Of a stretch of 15,219 bases of DNA, positions 1 through 7,981 are shown piece by piece; within the stretch, counting starts at the first letter, position 1, and each line of letters begins with the position of its first letter. This stretch comes from JBEKIK01 sp050013075. Lineage in GTDB: Bacteria > Planctomycetota > Planctomycetia > Pirellulales > Thermoguttaceae. The position numbers and the translations under genes are program-made. The stretch is from assembly GCA_050013075.1 (NCBI GenBank), contig JBEKFZ010000103.1, forward strand, positions 1-15,219, written 5' to 3'. The notes below the pieces were generated by a model. That model did not search any database and was not told the DNA's origin. It was given only the letters and a program-made list of their open reading frames with translations.

Positions 1-851
1 TCCAGTTCGACGGTGTTGGTTACAGTCCGCATTTCGCCCGACCATTCATGGATAAGCCTTTCCACCCGGCCGGCCACGCGAAGACGTTTACCGCAAAACT
101 CGGCCTGTTCCGGAGCAAAACCCAGTCCACGGTTTTTCCCGTTGGCATCGAGCGTGGCCTGGATTTCTTCCATGCTTTTCACTTCCACCCATTCGCCCGC
201 CTGGAGGTTCAGGCTTTCGGTGGGAGTGGGCTGGGATAGAGAGTTTTTGGCAGGCCCATTTAGTCTCTTAAATATGCGTAAGATTTTTTGCCCGGCCCGA
301 GACAGCAAATCCATGAAAAGTTTTCCGACGCTGATTTCGCCCAGCATCACTTCTTGCAGGTATTGCCGCGGATCCCACCAGGGCAATTTGTTCGACGCAT
401 GGACCAACTCGGTCGCTTGACAAGTATAGCGATCGCCTTTGCGCGTGGGCAGATTCACGGAAACGAGTTCCTTGGCGGGTGAATTTGCTTCAAGCTCTTT
501 TGGCAAAGCGGCGGGTTTTAGCCAGGCTTCTTTCCAAAACAGTTCGCAGCGCATTTGGCAGCCGTCGTGCGCCTGGCCATCGCAACGCAGACCTTCGAGA
601 AAAACTGTGTTTATCAGCTTGGCTACATAAAAATAACGATCCAGAAAAATCCTGTCGGCCCGGCGCGAGACGCGGAATTTCCGCCCACAGTATTTTATCA
701 TCTCCGGCATGAAGGGCAGGCCGTCGAGTTTCCCTTCGGCGTCGAGCGTGGTTTGGATCTCCTCCGGCGAGCGCACCTCCACCCAATCCCCACGCCGAAA
801 AGTGTGAGGTCGCCGATTCCGCAACGAATTGGTCTGATTGTGATCTGTCAT
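1..851 (-). CDS. Tandem-domain protein of unknown function (3' end outside window)
   Basis: I read an uninterrupted frame of 283 codons from the ATG at 849-851 down to the window edge, so the C-terminus is missing. The product has two related domains. Residues about 18-112 contain GDWVEVRSPEEIQTTLDAEG, a C-G-R-K-F-R-V motif at Cys55, and a Cys-rich end with Cys90, Cys98 and Cys102 followed by LFWKEAWL. Residues about 216-283 repeat this with GEWVEVKSMEEIQATLDANG and C-G-K-R-L-R-V at Cys253. The linker carries a PWWDPRQYL motif near residue 157 and a basic stretch near 188-196. I see no signal peptide or membrane helix. From memory, similar tandem proteins occur near polysaccharide-biosynthesis genes in planctomycetes and other bacteria, but their function is not known to me. 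A REP-like palindrome sits directly upstream of the start and I see no clear ribosome binding site. Confidence 0.8.
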   Translation of the reverse strand, partial: MTDHNQTNSLRNRRPHTFRRGDWVEVRSPEEIQTTLDAEGKLDGLPFMPEMIKYCGRKFRVSRRADRIFLDRYFYVAKLINTVFLEGLRCDGQAHDGCQMRCELFWKEAWLKPAALPKELEANSPAKELVSVNLPTRKGDRYTCQATELVHASNKLPWWDPRQYLQEVMLGEISVGKLFMDLLSRAGQKILRIFKRLNGPAKNSLSQPTPTESLNLQAGEWVEVKSMEEIQATLDANGKNRGLGFAPEQAEFCGKRLRVAGRVERLIHEWSGEMRTVTNTVEL

Positions 852-852
852 G

Positions 853-910
853 TTAAAAAGGGGGCAGAACTATTTTATTTCTGCCATAAATAGTTCTGAC
901 CCCTTTTAAA
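853..910. repeat. REP-like inverted repeat
   Basis: The left arm (853-877) and right arm (887-910) are near-perfect inverted copies of a sequence reading AAAAGGGGTCAGAACTATTT, separated by about ten bases. From memory, this consensus is typical of REP elements mobilised by RAYT-type (IS200-related, Y1) transposases, but no transposase gene is present in the window. It lies in the 124-base gap between the M28 gene and the partial tandem-domain gene, immediately before the latter's start codon. It could form a hairpin in that gene's leader. Confidence 0.75.
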
Positions 911-975
911 TATACGTCAATTTCGGTGACCTGGAACTCTTTCGACACTAATTGCATCATGTTTTTATGCCTCTA

Positions 976-3900
976 TTATCTTGTCGCCTGCGCCACGGTT
1001 TCGATGGTAATGGCGGCCAGGGCCGCGCCAAAGTCCAGGTCGATGTTGGCCATCGTATCGTGGGTGTCGTGATAGCCCACGCGGTTGATGTCGTAGTTTT
1101 CCATAAAAAGCACCACGGGAACGCCGGCGTCGGAGAATATCTGCCCGTCGGTGTTGTAGAGCGAGCTGCGTGGGTCGTCGGGCGGGCGGACCTCGCCGTG
1201 AAGTTGCAAATGCGGGGCTGTTGAAGGCATTGTAACTTCGTCAACGCTGCGTGTGCCGCGCTTGCAGCCTCGGCGGTTGGGGCGGCAATTCCAGATCGGG
1301 GCATTGGCGTTCCAAACGGCGTTTGCCGAATGTGCCACCTGGGCAAGCCGTAAAGATTCGGCGCTCGCACCCGGAGAAATCTGAAAAACGTCCGGATCGT
1401 TGTCGTTGTTATGCGCGATCATGTCGGACACGAATACGCCTTTGATCTCGACTTTGGATAGATCGAGCTTTCGCACTCCCTTGCGGCGGAGTTTCAGCGC
1501 GCCTTCGATAATACATTGGGCCAGATGCCGGGCGCCCATGCAATCGGAAGGAAATTCCTCGCCGGTCAGATGCACCAGCCACACGTCGCATCCCAGTTGC
1601 CCGGCGCGGCTGAGTTCGAGGAATATTGGCGCGCCGAGCATCATGGCCGCGGTGGCGGAATGATTGTCGTCGGCCCCTGCCGCGGCCAATCGGGCGCCGA
1701 CTCCGCCGCGGGCTTTATCATAGAGGTCTTCCATGTAAGCCGTATCGTAATGGTCGGCCATGATCACGGCCCTGCGCCGATCTCGGCCGGGAATGATAAC
1801 CGCCAGGTCGCGTTCCTCGGTTTTCCCCTCCTGATTATTAAGCCAGCCACCGGACCAAGGGAAGTTGAAATCGGTTCGCCAATGGAAGGGAAGATCGCCG
1901 ACCGCCGCTTTGCCGGCCATTTGAGACTTCTCTATCAACCGTCGATAATAGTCCAAAAGATAATCGCCCAATGCCTCCAGGTCGCGATGATGATGCCGCA
2001 AGAAAGACTGGGAAATCGGATCAGTGACGCAGTCGGCATTGTCTTTATTTATATATTTGCCGTGTGCCAGCCGGGCGATTGTGCGCCAATACGCCATTTC
2101 AAACCAGCGGCAGGCCGTGCGATGATAAGTAAACGATTCGATCAGTCGAGGAGCGGAAGTCTTAGTCGAAGCGGCCGATTCCGGTTCGATTATTTTTTTC
2201 AGCTCTTCGGCCAATTTCCGCCCTGACGGCTGATTATTGGCCGATGTTTCCAAATTGTCCAGCCAATCGCCGAGTGTTTCCTGCTTGGGCGCGGTCAACA
2301 ATGCCCGTGCGAAACCGCGCGGCAAAAGGGCTTCACCCAACAACTCATGTACATCGAGCAATTTACGGATGTTCTGGATGGTTATCCTATGCTGATGATG
2401 GTTTTCAATGGTCGAAAAATTCCGAAAGGCCGATAAATAAGCATCTCGCTTCAACAAACGCGGCCACAACTCGACGGGCTTTTCCAGATCGGGCCGTTGG
2501 GCGCGATAGGCGGTAAGATATCCCAGCGGAGCGTCGAAAATCACCTCCGGCTGGGAAGTTTTTGAACAGCGATAGGCCACCAGCGGCCGATGCCAAAAGA
2601 TTTCATAACGTCCCACGCGCATTGCCGGAAATTGAAAGCGGTATCCGAACAAACCACCTTCCCGCAAAGCCTCCGCGGCCCGGGCAAGATCGGCTTGGCC
2701 GGCATGGGGGCCATCCAACAAAAGCCGGCAGTCCCGCGTCCAGATCTGGGCGTTGCGGGCCATTGGCTTGTCGTATAATCCCACGTCCTCGGGCGCGGAA
2801 CTGAAAAGCACGTGCGCCAAACGGTCTTCCCGTCCCGCCACGGCAAGTTCGTCTTCGTGCCGATGAATTCGCGCCCAGCGGTTCGTGCGCCGGTATGTAT
2901 TTCGCAACGGCATAACATTCGGGTCGGGCTGCAAATGTTGGGGATGCGGTTCGTGCAACCAGCCTGATTGCGGCACCCTGATGCCGAATGGATTCGCATA
3001 ACGCGAAAAAACATGCAACAAGGGAATTTGCAAGGCCAGCGGCAATTCGCGATGCAAGCGCAGATATGGCGGCGCCGCCCAGAAAACCAGGCTGCCCGGG
3101 AACGGCAGCAGATTTAGATCGCCCGACAGGTAAGCATTTTGAACCGCCTTTGGCAATCGGCCGAACGGCCGAAATGTAAGCAGATATTTTACTCCTCCAA
3201 TACGTTCGCGCTGAGACAATAGATATCTTTTCGTCCATGAAGGAATAGGGACGTCTTGTTTATAAGGCAGACCTGGATCGCCGATGCCGGGTAAAATCCG
3301 GAAACCTGTTTTCTTTAAATCCGCAAGTTTATCAAACGATTCGTCATACGCGGCGTTTAGTAACCGTCGGAAAAAATCCGCGCCTTCAGCCTCGGGAATT
3401 TCACGGCCCGGCGCTGTAAAAAAACCTTGCCAAAAAGCCCACTCCGGCCCTTGTTCGCTTCCGCCAAAAAGCGTCCAGCGCACGCGGCCTTTGTCGTCCT
3501 GAGTGCGCGACAATGCCAGCGGTGCGATTATCACATACCGTTCATGGGAAAGATTGCCCGCGTGCTGGGCAAGTTCCGGCGGCCAATACGGGTTGCCTTC
3601 GAGTTTTGCCTTGGATATGCCGTGCAATGGACGGCCGTTTCCCAAGTGTTCCATGACCGTCAGAAATTCGCCGGCAAGATGCCGCAATCCCGGCCGAAGT
3701 TCAAATTCTTCTTCATATTCCGTAACATGCCATCCCACGGGATCATCGGCGCGAAATAAGACATGGTTTACAGCGCCGTAAGGTTTGCGTCCCAAACGCG
3801 GGGGCGGCATGAACTCGGAATAAGCCGTAATCGGATATTTACCGGCCCCTCGAAACCACGGAGCACCGGCCAAAAGTTGTTTCCAAGGCGTTAGGCTCAT
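976..3900 (-). CDS. Large protein with C-terminal M28 zinc-peptidase domain
   Basis: This is a 974-residue protein with ATG at 3898-3900 and a good ribosome binding site (GAGGA, 3907-3911). It starts 9 bases after the preceding NuoG-like gene, so the two are almost certainly cotranscribed. Residues about 695-974 form an M28 metallopeptidase domain. The visible ligand and catalytic candidates are His717 (ADHYDT), Asp744/Asp745 (GADDN), Glu781/Glu782 (LTGEEF), Asp826 (FVSD) and His944 (YHDTHDT). All positions expected for a co-catalytic di-zinc aminopeptidase-type site appear present. Residues 1 to about 690 match nothing I recognise; the region is rich in Trp, Tyr and Arg and has no obvious membrane helix. 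There is no signal peptide, so the protein is probably cytoplasmic, which is unusual because many M28 enzymes are exported. The substrate is unknown. The domain could be an active peptidase, an amidohydrolase-like variant or a binding module. Confidence 0.8.
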   Translation of the reverse strand: MSLTPWKQLLAGAPWFRGAGKYPITAYSEFMPPPRLGRKPYGAVNHVLFRADDPVGWHVTEYEEEFELRPGLRHLAGEFLTVMEHLGNGRPLHGISKAKLEGNPYWPPELAQHAGNLSHERYVIIAPLALSRTQDDKGRVRWTLFGGSEQGPEWAFWQGFFTAPGREIPEAEGADFFRRLLNAAYDESFDKLADLKKTGFRILPGIGDPGLPYKQDVPIPSWTKRYLLSQRERIGGVKYLLTFRPFGRLPKAVQNAYLSGDLNLLPFPGSLVFWAAPPYLRLHRELPLALQIPLLHVFSRYANPFGIRVPQSGWLHEPHPQHLQPDPNVMPLRNTYRRTNRWARIHRHEDELAVAGREDRLAHVLFSSAPEDVGLYDKPMARNAQIWTRDCRLLLDGPHAGQADLARAAEALREGGLFGYRFQFPAMRVGRYEIFWHRPLVAYRCSKTSQPEVIFDAPLGYLTAYRAQRPDLEKPVELWPRLLKRDAYLSAFRNFSTIENHHQHRITIQNIRKLLDVHELLGEALLPRGFARALLTAPKQETLGDWLDNLETSANNQPSGRKLAEELKKIIEPESAASTKTSAPRLIESFTYHRTACRWFEMAYWRTIARLAHGKYINKDNADCVTDPISQSFLRHHHRDLEALGDYLLDYYRRLIEKSQMAGKAAVGDLPFHWRTDFNFPWSGGWLNNQEGKTEERDLAVIIPGRDRRRAVIMADHYDTAYMEDLYDKARGGVGARLAAAGADDNHSATAAMMLGAPIFLELSRAGQLGCDVWLVHLTGEEFPSDCMGARHLAQCIIEGALKLRRKGVRKLDLSKVEIKGVFVSDMIAHNNDNDPDVFQISPGASAESLRLAQVAHSANAVWNANAPIWNCRPNRRGCKRGTRSVDEVTMPSTAPHLQLHGEVRPPDDPRSSLYNTDGQIFSDAGVPVVLFMENYDINRVGYHDTHDTMANIDLDFGAALAAITIETVAQATR

Positions 3901-3906
3901 TGTAAT

Positions 3907-3911
3907 TCCTC
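3907..3911 (-). promoter_or_regulatory. Ribosome binding site of the M28 gene
   Basis: GAGGA on the minus strand sits 6 bases before the ATG at 3900 and overlaps the TGA stop of the preceding gene (3910-3912). It is one of two clear Shine-Dalgarno sequences in the window. It fixes the start codon and suggests translational coupling to the NuoG-like gene. Confidence 0.7.
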
Positions 3912-5481
3912 AACTTACTTTATTATCCTTAAATGCCAATGCGGCGGTAGGGCAGGCGGCCACGCACTGGGCGGCGGCACGGCTAAGGGCTTCGTCCAGA
4001 TGCCGGTCCAGCGGCACGGCCACGCGAACGTTGAAACCCCGGCCGACGAACGTCAGGCCCAGCAATTCACCGGCCGCGGCGGCAATCTGGATACACAACC
4101 CGCAATCGATGCACTTGCCCGGCTCGAAAATCACGTCGGCATGATGGGCGTCTTGCTCGAATTCTCGCCGCTGGCCCTTGTAGCGCCTGGGATCTGCGCC
4201 ATAAAGATCGGCGTATTTGCGGAGTTTACAGGCGTGCAAACCGCGGCAATCGCAATGCAAACATCGCCCGGCCTGGACGGTTGCTTCATTGGCGTTGAAA
4301 CCGCATTTCGTTCCGGCGGCCGGTTCCCGCCTTGGTTCCATCGAGGCCCCTGCGGCAAATCGTCGCAATTCTTCCTTGTCCATCAGGCCGATCTTCGTGG
4401 TAAACGGTTTATCAGGCCCTAATACAACCCGCCCGCGAAGATACTGATCGACGGATACGGCCGCTTCCTTGCCGTCGGCGACGCTGCGGACAACAAGCCC
4501 TTTAAAACGGATGGCGTTGCCGGCGGCGAATACGTTGGGCAATTGGGTTTGATATGTATGGGCGACCTGAATTCCTCGAGACGTGGTCTTCAGATTCCAG
4601 GCGCCGGCTTGCTCAAGGGCAGTCGATCCGCAAGCCATCAACACCGCATCGTGGGAGTTTACCAATTTCTGAAACGATTCGCCCGAGCCGATGCGGTTTT
4701 GCATTTCCCAGCGTCCGCCCAGACGAATAATTTGCTCGATTTCGGCGGCGAGCACGTCGCGGGGCAACTCCTCGGCGGTTGTTTCAAGCCACAACCGCCC
4801 ACCGGGTTCTTGATTTTCATCAAAAACAGTACAGGCATGGCCGAATTGGGCAAGATAATAGGCGGCGGCCAGTCCGGTCGGTCCGGCCCCGATAATGGCC
4901 ACTTTTTTCCCAGATGCCGGCGAGCATGGCGGCATATACGGATCTCCCGAGGCCAGATCGACGTCGGCCGCGTATCGTTTTAATAAGCAGATGGCCACGG
5001 CGGCGTCGAGGTCATGGCGCCGGCAGATTTTTTCGCACGGAGCCGGACAGATTCGGCCCAACACGGCCGGCAAGGCAATGTCGCGCTTGACCGTGGCAAT
5101 CGCCCCGCGCATATCTCCCGACGAGATTTGCCGCAGCATTTGCGGAATGTCCATTTCCGCCGGACAGGCCAGAAAACAGGGGGCAAGGCAATCGCCCAGA
5201 TGGTCGCTTAAAAGCAGTTCCAAGGATTTTCGCCGAACAGAGTGGATTTCGGGAGTTTCGCTTTCTACCTTAGCCCCTTCTTCCGCAACCACGGCACACG
5301 AAGGCACAAGCCGCCCGCCGCCGTTTACCTTGACCAAACAGCACAGGCACGAAGTCGAAGGCTCGCAGCCTTCCAGAAAGCACAGCGCGGGAACATCGAT
5401 CCCCAGTTTTCGCGCGGCATCGAGGACCGTCGCCCCGGGCGGAACTTCCACTTCACGCTGGTCGATTGTGAGCTTGGGCAC
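3910..5481 (-). CDS. NuoG/HydA-like 2Fe-2S protein fused to GltD-like flavin domain
   Basis: This 523-residue protein starts at GTG (5479-5481), which places the ferredoxin fold at the very N-terminus. Residues 1-75 are a plant-type 2Fe-2S domain with Cys34-x10-Cys45-x2-Cys48-x13-Cys62, the NuoG/HydA spacing. Residues about 94-155 have His94, Cys98, Cys102, Cys106-Pro and Cys145, Cys149, Cys153, resembling the N-terminal iron-sulfur domain of GltD. Residues 192-347 contain an FAD-binding GAGPTG motif, the acidic end of the second strand (FDENQEPGGR) and a late motif PNVFAAGNA, but the NAD(P)-binding subdomain normally lying between them seems absent. Residues 392-425 hold a Cys-rich motif (RCLHCDCR), and 450-515 a ferredoxin domain with one cluster's ligands. 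It follows the NuoE-NuoF fusion and likely receives electrons from it, as HydA-type subunits do in NADH-linked bifurcating complexes. The acceptor is unknown. Confidence 0.85.
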   Translation of the reverse strand: MPKLTIDQREVEVPPGATVLDAARKLGIDVPALCFLEGCEPSTSCLCCLVKVNGGGRLVPSCAVVAEEGAKVESETPEIHSVRRKSLELLLSDHLGDCLAPCFLACPAEMDIPQMLRQISSGDMRGAIATVKRDIALPAVLGRICPAPCEKICRRHDLDAAVAICLLKRYAADVDLASGDPYMPPCSPASGKKVAIIGAGPTGLAAAYYLAQFGHACTVFDENQEPGGRLWLETTAEELPRDVLAAEIEQIIRLGGRWEMQNRIGSGESFQKLVNSHDAVLMACGSTALEQAGAWNLKTTSRGIQVAHTYQTQLPNVFAAGNAIRFKGLVVRSVADGKEAAVSVDQYLRGRVVLGPDKPFTTKIGLMDKEELRRFAAGASMEPRREPAAGTKCGFNANEATVQAGRCLHCDCRGLHACKLRKYADLYGADPRRYKGQRREFEQDAHHADVIFEPGKCIDCGLCIQIAAAAGELLGLTFVGRGFNVRVAVPLDRHLDEALSRAAAQCVAACPTAALAFKDNKVS

Positions 5482-5610
5482 GGGAAAGAGTTCAGAGGTC
5501 AGGGTTCAGGGATCTCGATTTTGGACAGTAAGGGCTGGGCACTTCAGTGCCCAGTGCGAAACCGCAAGCGGTTTTATTCTGCATTCTTCCTTCTGCATTC
5601 TGCATTCATT
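5482..5610. other. Intergenic hairpins between nuoEF-like and nuoG-like genes
   Basis: This 129-base gap carries two compact palindromes. The arms CTGGGCACT/AGTGCCCAG (5535-5554) enclose a 2-base loop, and AAACCGC/GCGGTTT (5559-5574) also encloses a 2-base loop. Several TGCATTC repeats lie at about 5580-5608. Neither hairpin is followed by a T-tract on the minus strand, so they do not look like ordinary intrinsic terminators. They may be dispersed repeats, or they may stabilise or attenuate the mRNA between the two genes. Confidence 0.5.
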
Positions 5611-7959
5611 TTACTCCACTACCACGGCTTTTTCCGGACATATCCTCCGGCAGGTATCGCAGCGGATGCACTTTTCCGGATCGATGGAATGTTTTTCATA
5701 AGGGGTCATGGGTATGGCGTCGGCCGGACAATGTTGGGCACAGAGCGTGCAACCGATGCAGTCGTCGGTAATGCGATAGGCAATCAGATCTTTGCACCTG
5801 CCTGCCGGGCATCGGCCGGCCAGGTGTGCTTCGTATTCGTCGCGGAAATAACGCAGCGTGGAAAGCACCGGATTGGGCGCGGTCCGGCCCAGCCCGCAAA
5901 TGCTGCCGGCGCTTACCGTCAGGGCAAGATCGTATAGTTCCTTTAGATCGTCTTTTTTCCCTTTGCCGGTGCATAGGCGGTCTAGAATGTCGAGCATTCG
6001 CCGGGTGCCGACGCGGCACAGCGTGCACTTGCCGCAAGATTGATCTTGGGTGAAGCGGAGGAAATACCGGGCGATATCGACCATACAATCCAAGTCGTCC
6101 AGCACGACCAGTCCGCCCGAGCCCATGATCGCCCCGACTTCGGCCAAGGCTTCGTAGTCGATGCGGGTATCGGCCAGGCTCTCGGGAATGCAGCCGCCCG
6201 ACGGCCCGCCGATTTGCACCGCCTTGAAAACCCGATCGCCGGCCACGCCGCCGCCGATCTCCTCCACCACTTCCCGGATTGTAATGCCCATGGGCACTTC
6301 GATCAGTCCGCCGCGGCGCACTTTTCCGGCCAGGGCGAAGACCTTGGTGCCTTTGCTCGTAGCGGTTCCCAGTTTGGCGAACTCCTCGGCCCCGTGGCGC
6401 ATGATCCAGGGCACTAGGGCGTAGGTTTCGACGTTATTGACCAGCGTAGGTTTGCCCCACAATCCGCACTCGGCCGGAAAGGGCGGGCGCAGATGCGGCA
6501 TTCCGCGCCGGCCTTCGATCGACGCAAGAAGCGCCGTTTCCTCGCCGCAGACAAACGCCCCTGCGCCTTGTTTTACGGCCAGATGCAAATGGAAATCGCT
6601 TCCTAACATATTATCGCCCAAGATTCCGCACCGGCGGCAATGCTCGATGGCCTCGGTAATCCGTTGGACGGCCAAGGGGTATTCGGCGCGAATGTAAAAT
6701 AGGCCTTCACGCGCGCCCACGGCCAAAGCGGCAATCGCCATGCCCTCGATAATGCGATAAGGGAACGATTCCAACAACATGCGGTCCATGAACGCGCCGG
6801 GATCGCCTTCATCGCCGTTGCAGACAACGTATTTAGCATCGGCTTGTGCCTGCCGGACCTTGGCCCATTTCGTGCCGGTGGGAAAACCCGCCCCGCCGCG
6901 TCCGCGCAGACCGCTTTCTTGAATTTCGTCGATAATTTGCCGTGGCGACAATTCTTCCAGGCATCGTCGCAATGCGATGAATCCGCCGTGGCGCATGTAT
7001 TCGTCGAGATTTGTCGGATCAATTTGGCCGCAGTATTCGGTAGCCACGTGTTTTTGCCGGCCCAGAAAAGCGCAGACCGGCGGATCGCGAAGGTCCATGG
7101 CATGACCGGCGATAGGATCGCCGTTTTCGTCGCTTGCAAGCCGATCGAGCCAATGTGTTGCGGCGTAAATCAACCTTCGCCTGAGTCCCCTGGGCTTGAA
7201 GTGTTTCAGTACTATGTCCGCGGCATCTTCGGGGGTGACATGGAAAAATAGTTTTGTGCTTCCGCCCGGCGATACAATTTCGACCAGAGGGGTTTGATGG
7301 CACATGCCCACGCAACCCACGCGTTTCACGACGGCCGCGGCGCCGCTTTCGGCCAGCGTTTGCCGGAGGGCTTGGTACACCTTGCCGCTGCCTTGCGCAG
7401 TGCAGCACGAGCCGAGTCCGATGCGGATTTCCCCGCCCTGGCCCGGCGGCGGTTCAGGAATGGCGACTTGCCCGGCGCCGGCATTTTCCTCTTGCCGGAG
7501 AAAATCCTCAATCACTTCGCCCACCGACGCCGCAGCGACGCGACCGTATGTTATCCCGCCGATCTGGACCACGGGCGCAAGCGTGCAGCAGCCCAGGCAG
7601 GCGATTTTTTCGATGGTGAACAATCCCTCGGGATCGGTGTCGTCGCCCTTGCCGATTGCCAGGCGGCGCTCGAGGGCGTCCTGAACCAACTCGGAACCCT
7701 TCACGTGACACGCCGTGCCGTGGCAAACCTTGATAATGTGCCGCCCGACCGGCCGATGGCGGAACTGCGTATAAAAACTGGCCACGCCGGTGATTGCGGC
7801 AGGCGTGATTTCGGTCAAGTCGCAAACTCGTTGGAGCGCCTCCCGCGGCAGATAACGATATTGGGCCTGGATGGCCTGCAAAATGGGAATAACCGCATCG
7901 CCGCGGGTCCCATAGCAGGATACAATTTGATCGACGAATGTCAGATCCATCTCGGGCAT
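5611..7959 (-). CDS. NuoE-NuoF fusion, NADH-binding FMN/iron-sulfur subunit
   Basis: I chose the ATG at 7957-7959 (782 residues). A TTG at 7980 would add seven residues, and the numbering here counts from that TTG. Residues about 10-165 are a NuoE/HydC-type thioredoxin-like 2Fe-2S domain with Cys86, Cys91, Cys128 and Cys132. Residues 184-260 are a second thioredoxin-like domain (Cys192, Cys223, Cys227), as found at the N-terminus of HndC/HydB proteins. Residues about 300-700 are the NuoF core: GLRGRGGAGFPTGTKW (357-372) and CNGDEGDPGAFMDR (387-400) for NADH/FMN binding, GAFVCGEETAL (474-484), a SLBB region, then Cys649, Cys652, Cys655 and Cys695 for a 4Fe-4S cluster. The C-terminus adds two 4Fe-4S motifs (Cys741/744/747/751 and Cys771/774/777/781). 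The protein should oxidise NADH or reduce NAD+ in a soluble complex with the NuoG-like product. Confidence 0.9.
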   Translation of the reverse strand: MPEMDLTFVDQIVSCYGTRGDAVIPILQAIQAQYRYLPREALQRVCDLTEITPAAITGVASFYTQFRHRPVGRHIIKVCHGTACHVKGSELVQDALERRLAIGKGDDTDPEGLFTIEKIACLGCCTLAPVVQIGGITYGRVAAASVGEVIEDFLRQEENAGAGQVAIPEPPPGQGGEIRIGLGSCCTAQGSGKVYQALRQTLAESGAAAVVKRVGCVGMCHQTPLVEIVSPGGSTKLFFHVTPEDAADIVLKHFKPRGLRRRLIYAATHWLDRLASDENGDPIAGHAMDLRDPPVCAFLGRQKHVATEYCGQIDPTNLDEYMRHGGFIALRRCLEELSPRQIIDEIQESGLRGRGGAGFPTGTKWAKVRQAQADAKYVVCNGDEGDPGAFMDRMLLESFPYRIIEGMAIAALAVGAREGLFYIRAEYPLAVQRITEAIEHCRRCGILGDNMLGSDFHLHLAVKQGAGAFVCGEETALLASIEGRRGMPHLRPPFPAECGLWGKPTLVNNVETYALVPWIMRHGAEEFAKLGTATSKGTKVFALAGKVRRGGLIEVPMGITIREVVEEIGGGVAGDRVFKAVQIGGPSGGCIPESLADTRIDYEALAEVGAIMGSGGLVVLDDLDCMVDIARYFLRFTQDQSCGKCTLCRVGTRRMLDILDRLCTGKGKKDDLKELYDLALTVSAGSICGLGRTAPNPVLSTLRYFRDEYEAHLAGRCPAGRCKDLIAYRITDDCIGCTLCAQHCPADAIPMTPYEKHSIDPEKCIRCDTCRRICPEKAVVVE

Positions 7960-7981
7960 CACTTTTCTCTTATGTACCAAC

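Noticed and set aside
490..786. Arg-rich 98-residue open frame on the minus strand
   Set aside because: It is a different frame of the tandem-domain gene, has low-complexity composition and matches nothing; the frame from 851 has clear repeated domains.
852..975. TTGACG-type promoter for the tandem-domain gene
   Set aside because: A TTGACG-like -35 is present, but no -10 sits at an acceptable spacing, and the region is dominated by the REP-like palindrome.
5535..5574. Intrinsic terminator between the nuoEF-like and nuoG-like genes
   Set aside because: The hairpins are followed by C-rich or mixed sequence on the minus strand, not a T-tract, and both genes are expected to act together.
3910..7959. 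Part of a respiratory complex I operon
   Set aside because: No membrane subunits (NuoA, H, J-N) or NuoB/C/D are present, and the NuoF fusion and GltD-like domain fit soluble NADH-linked enzymes better.
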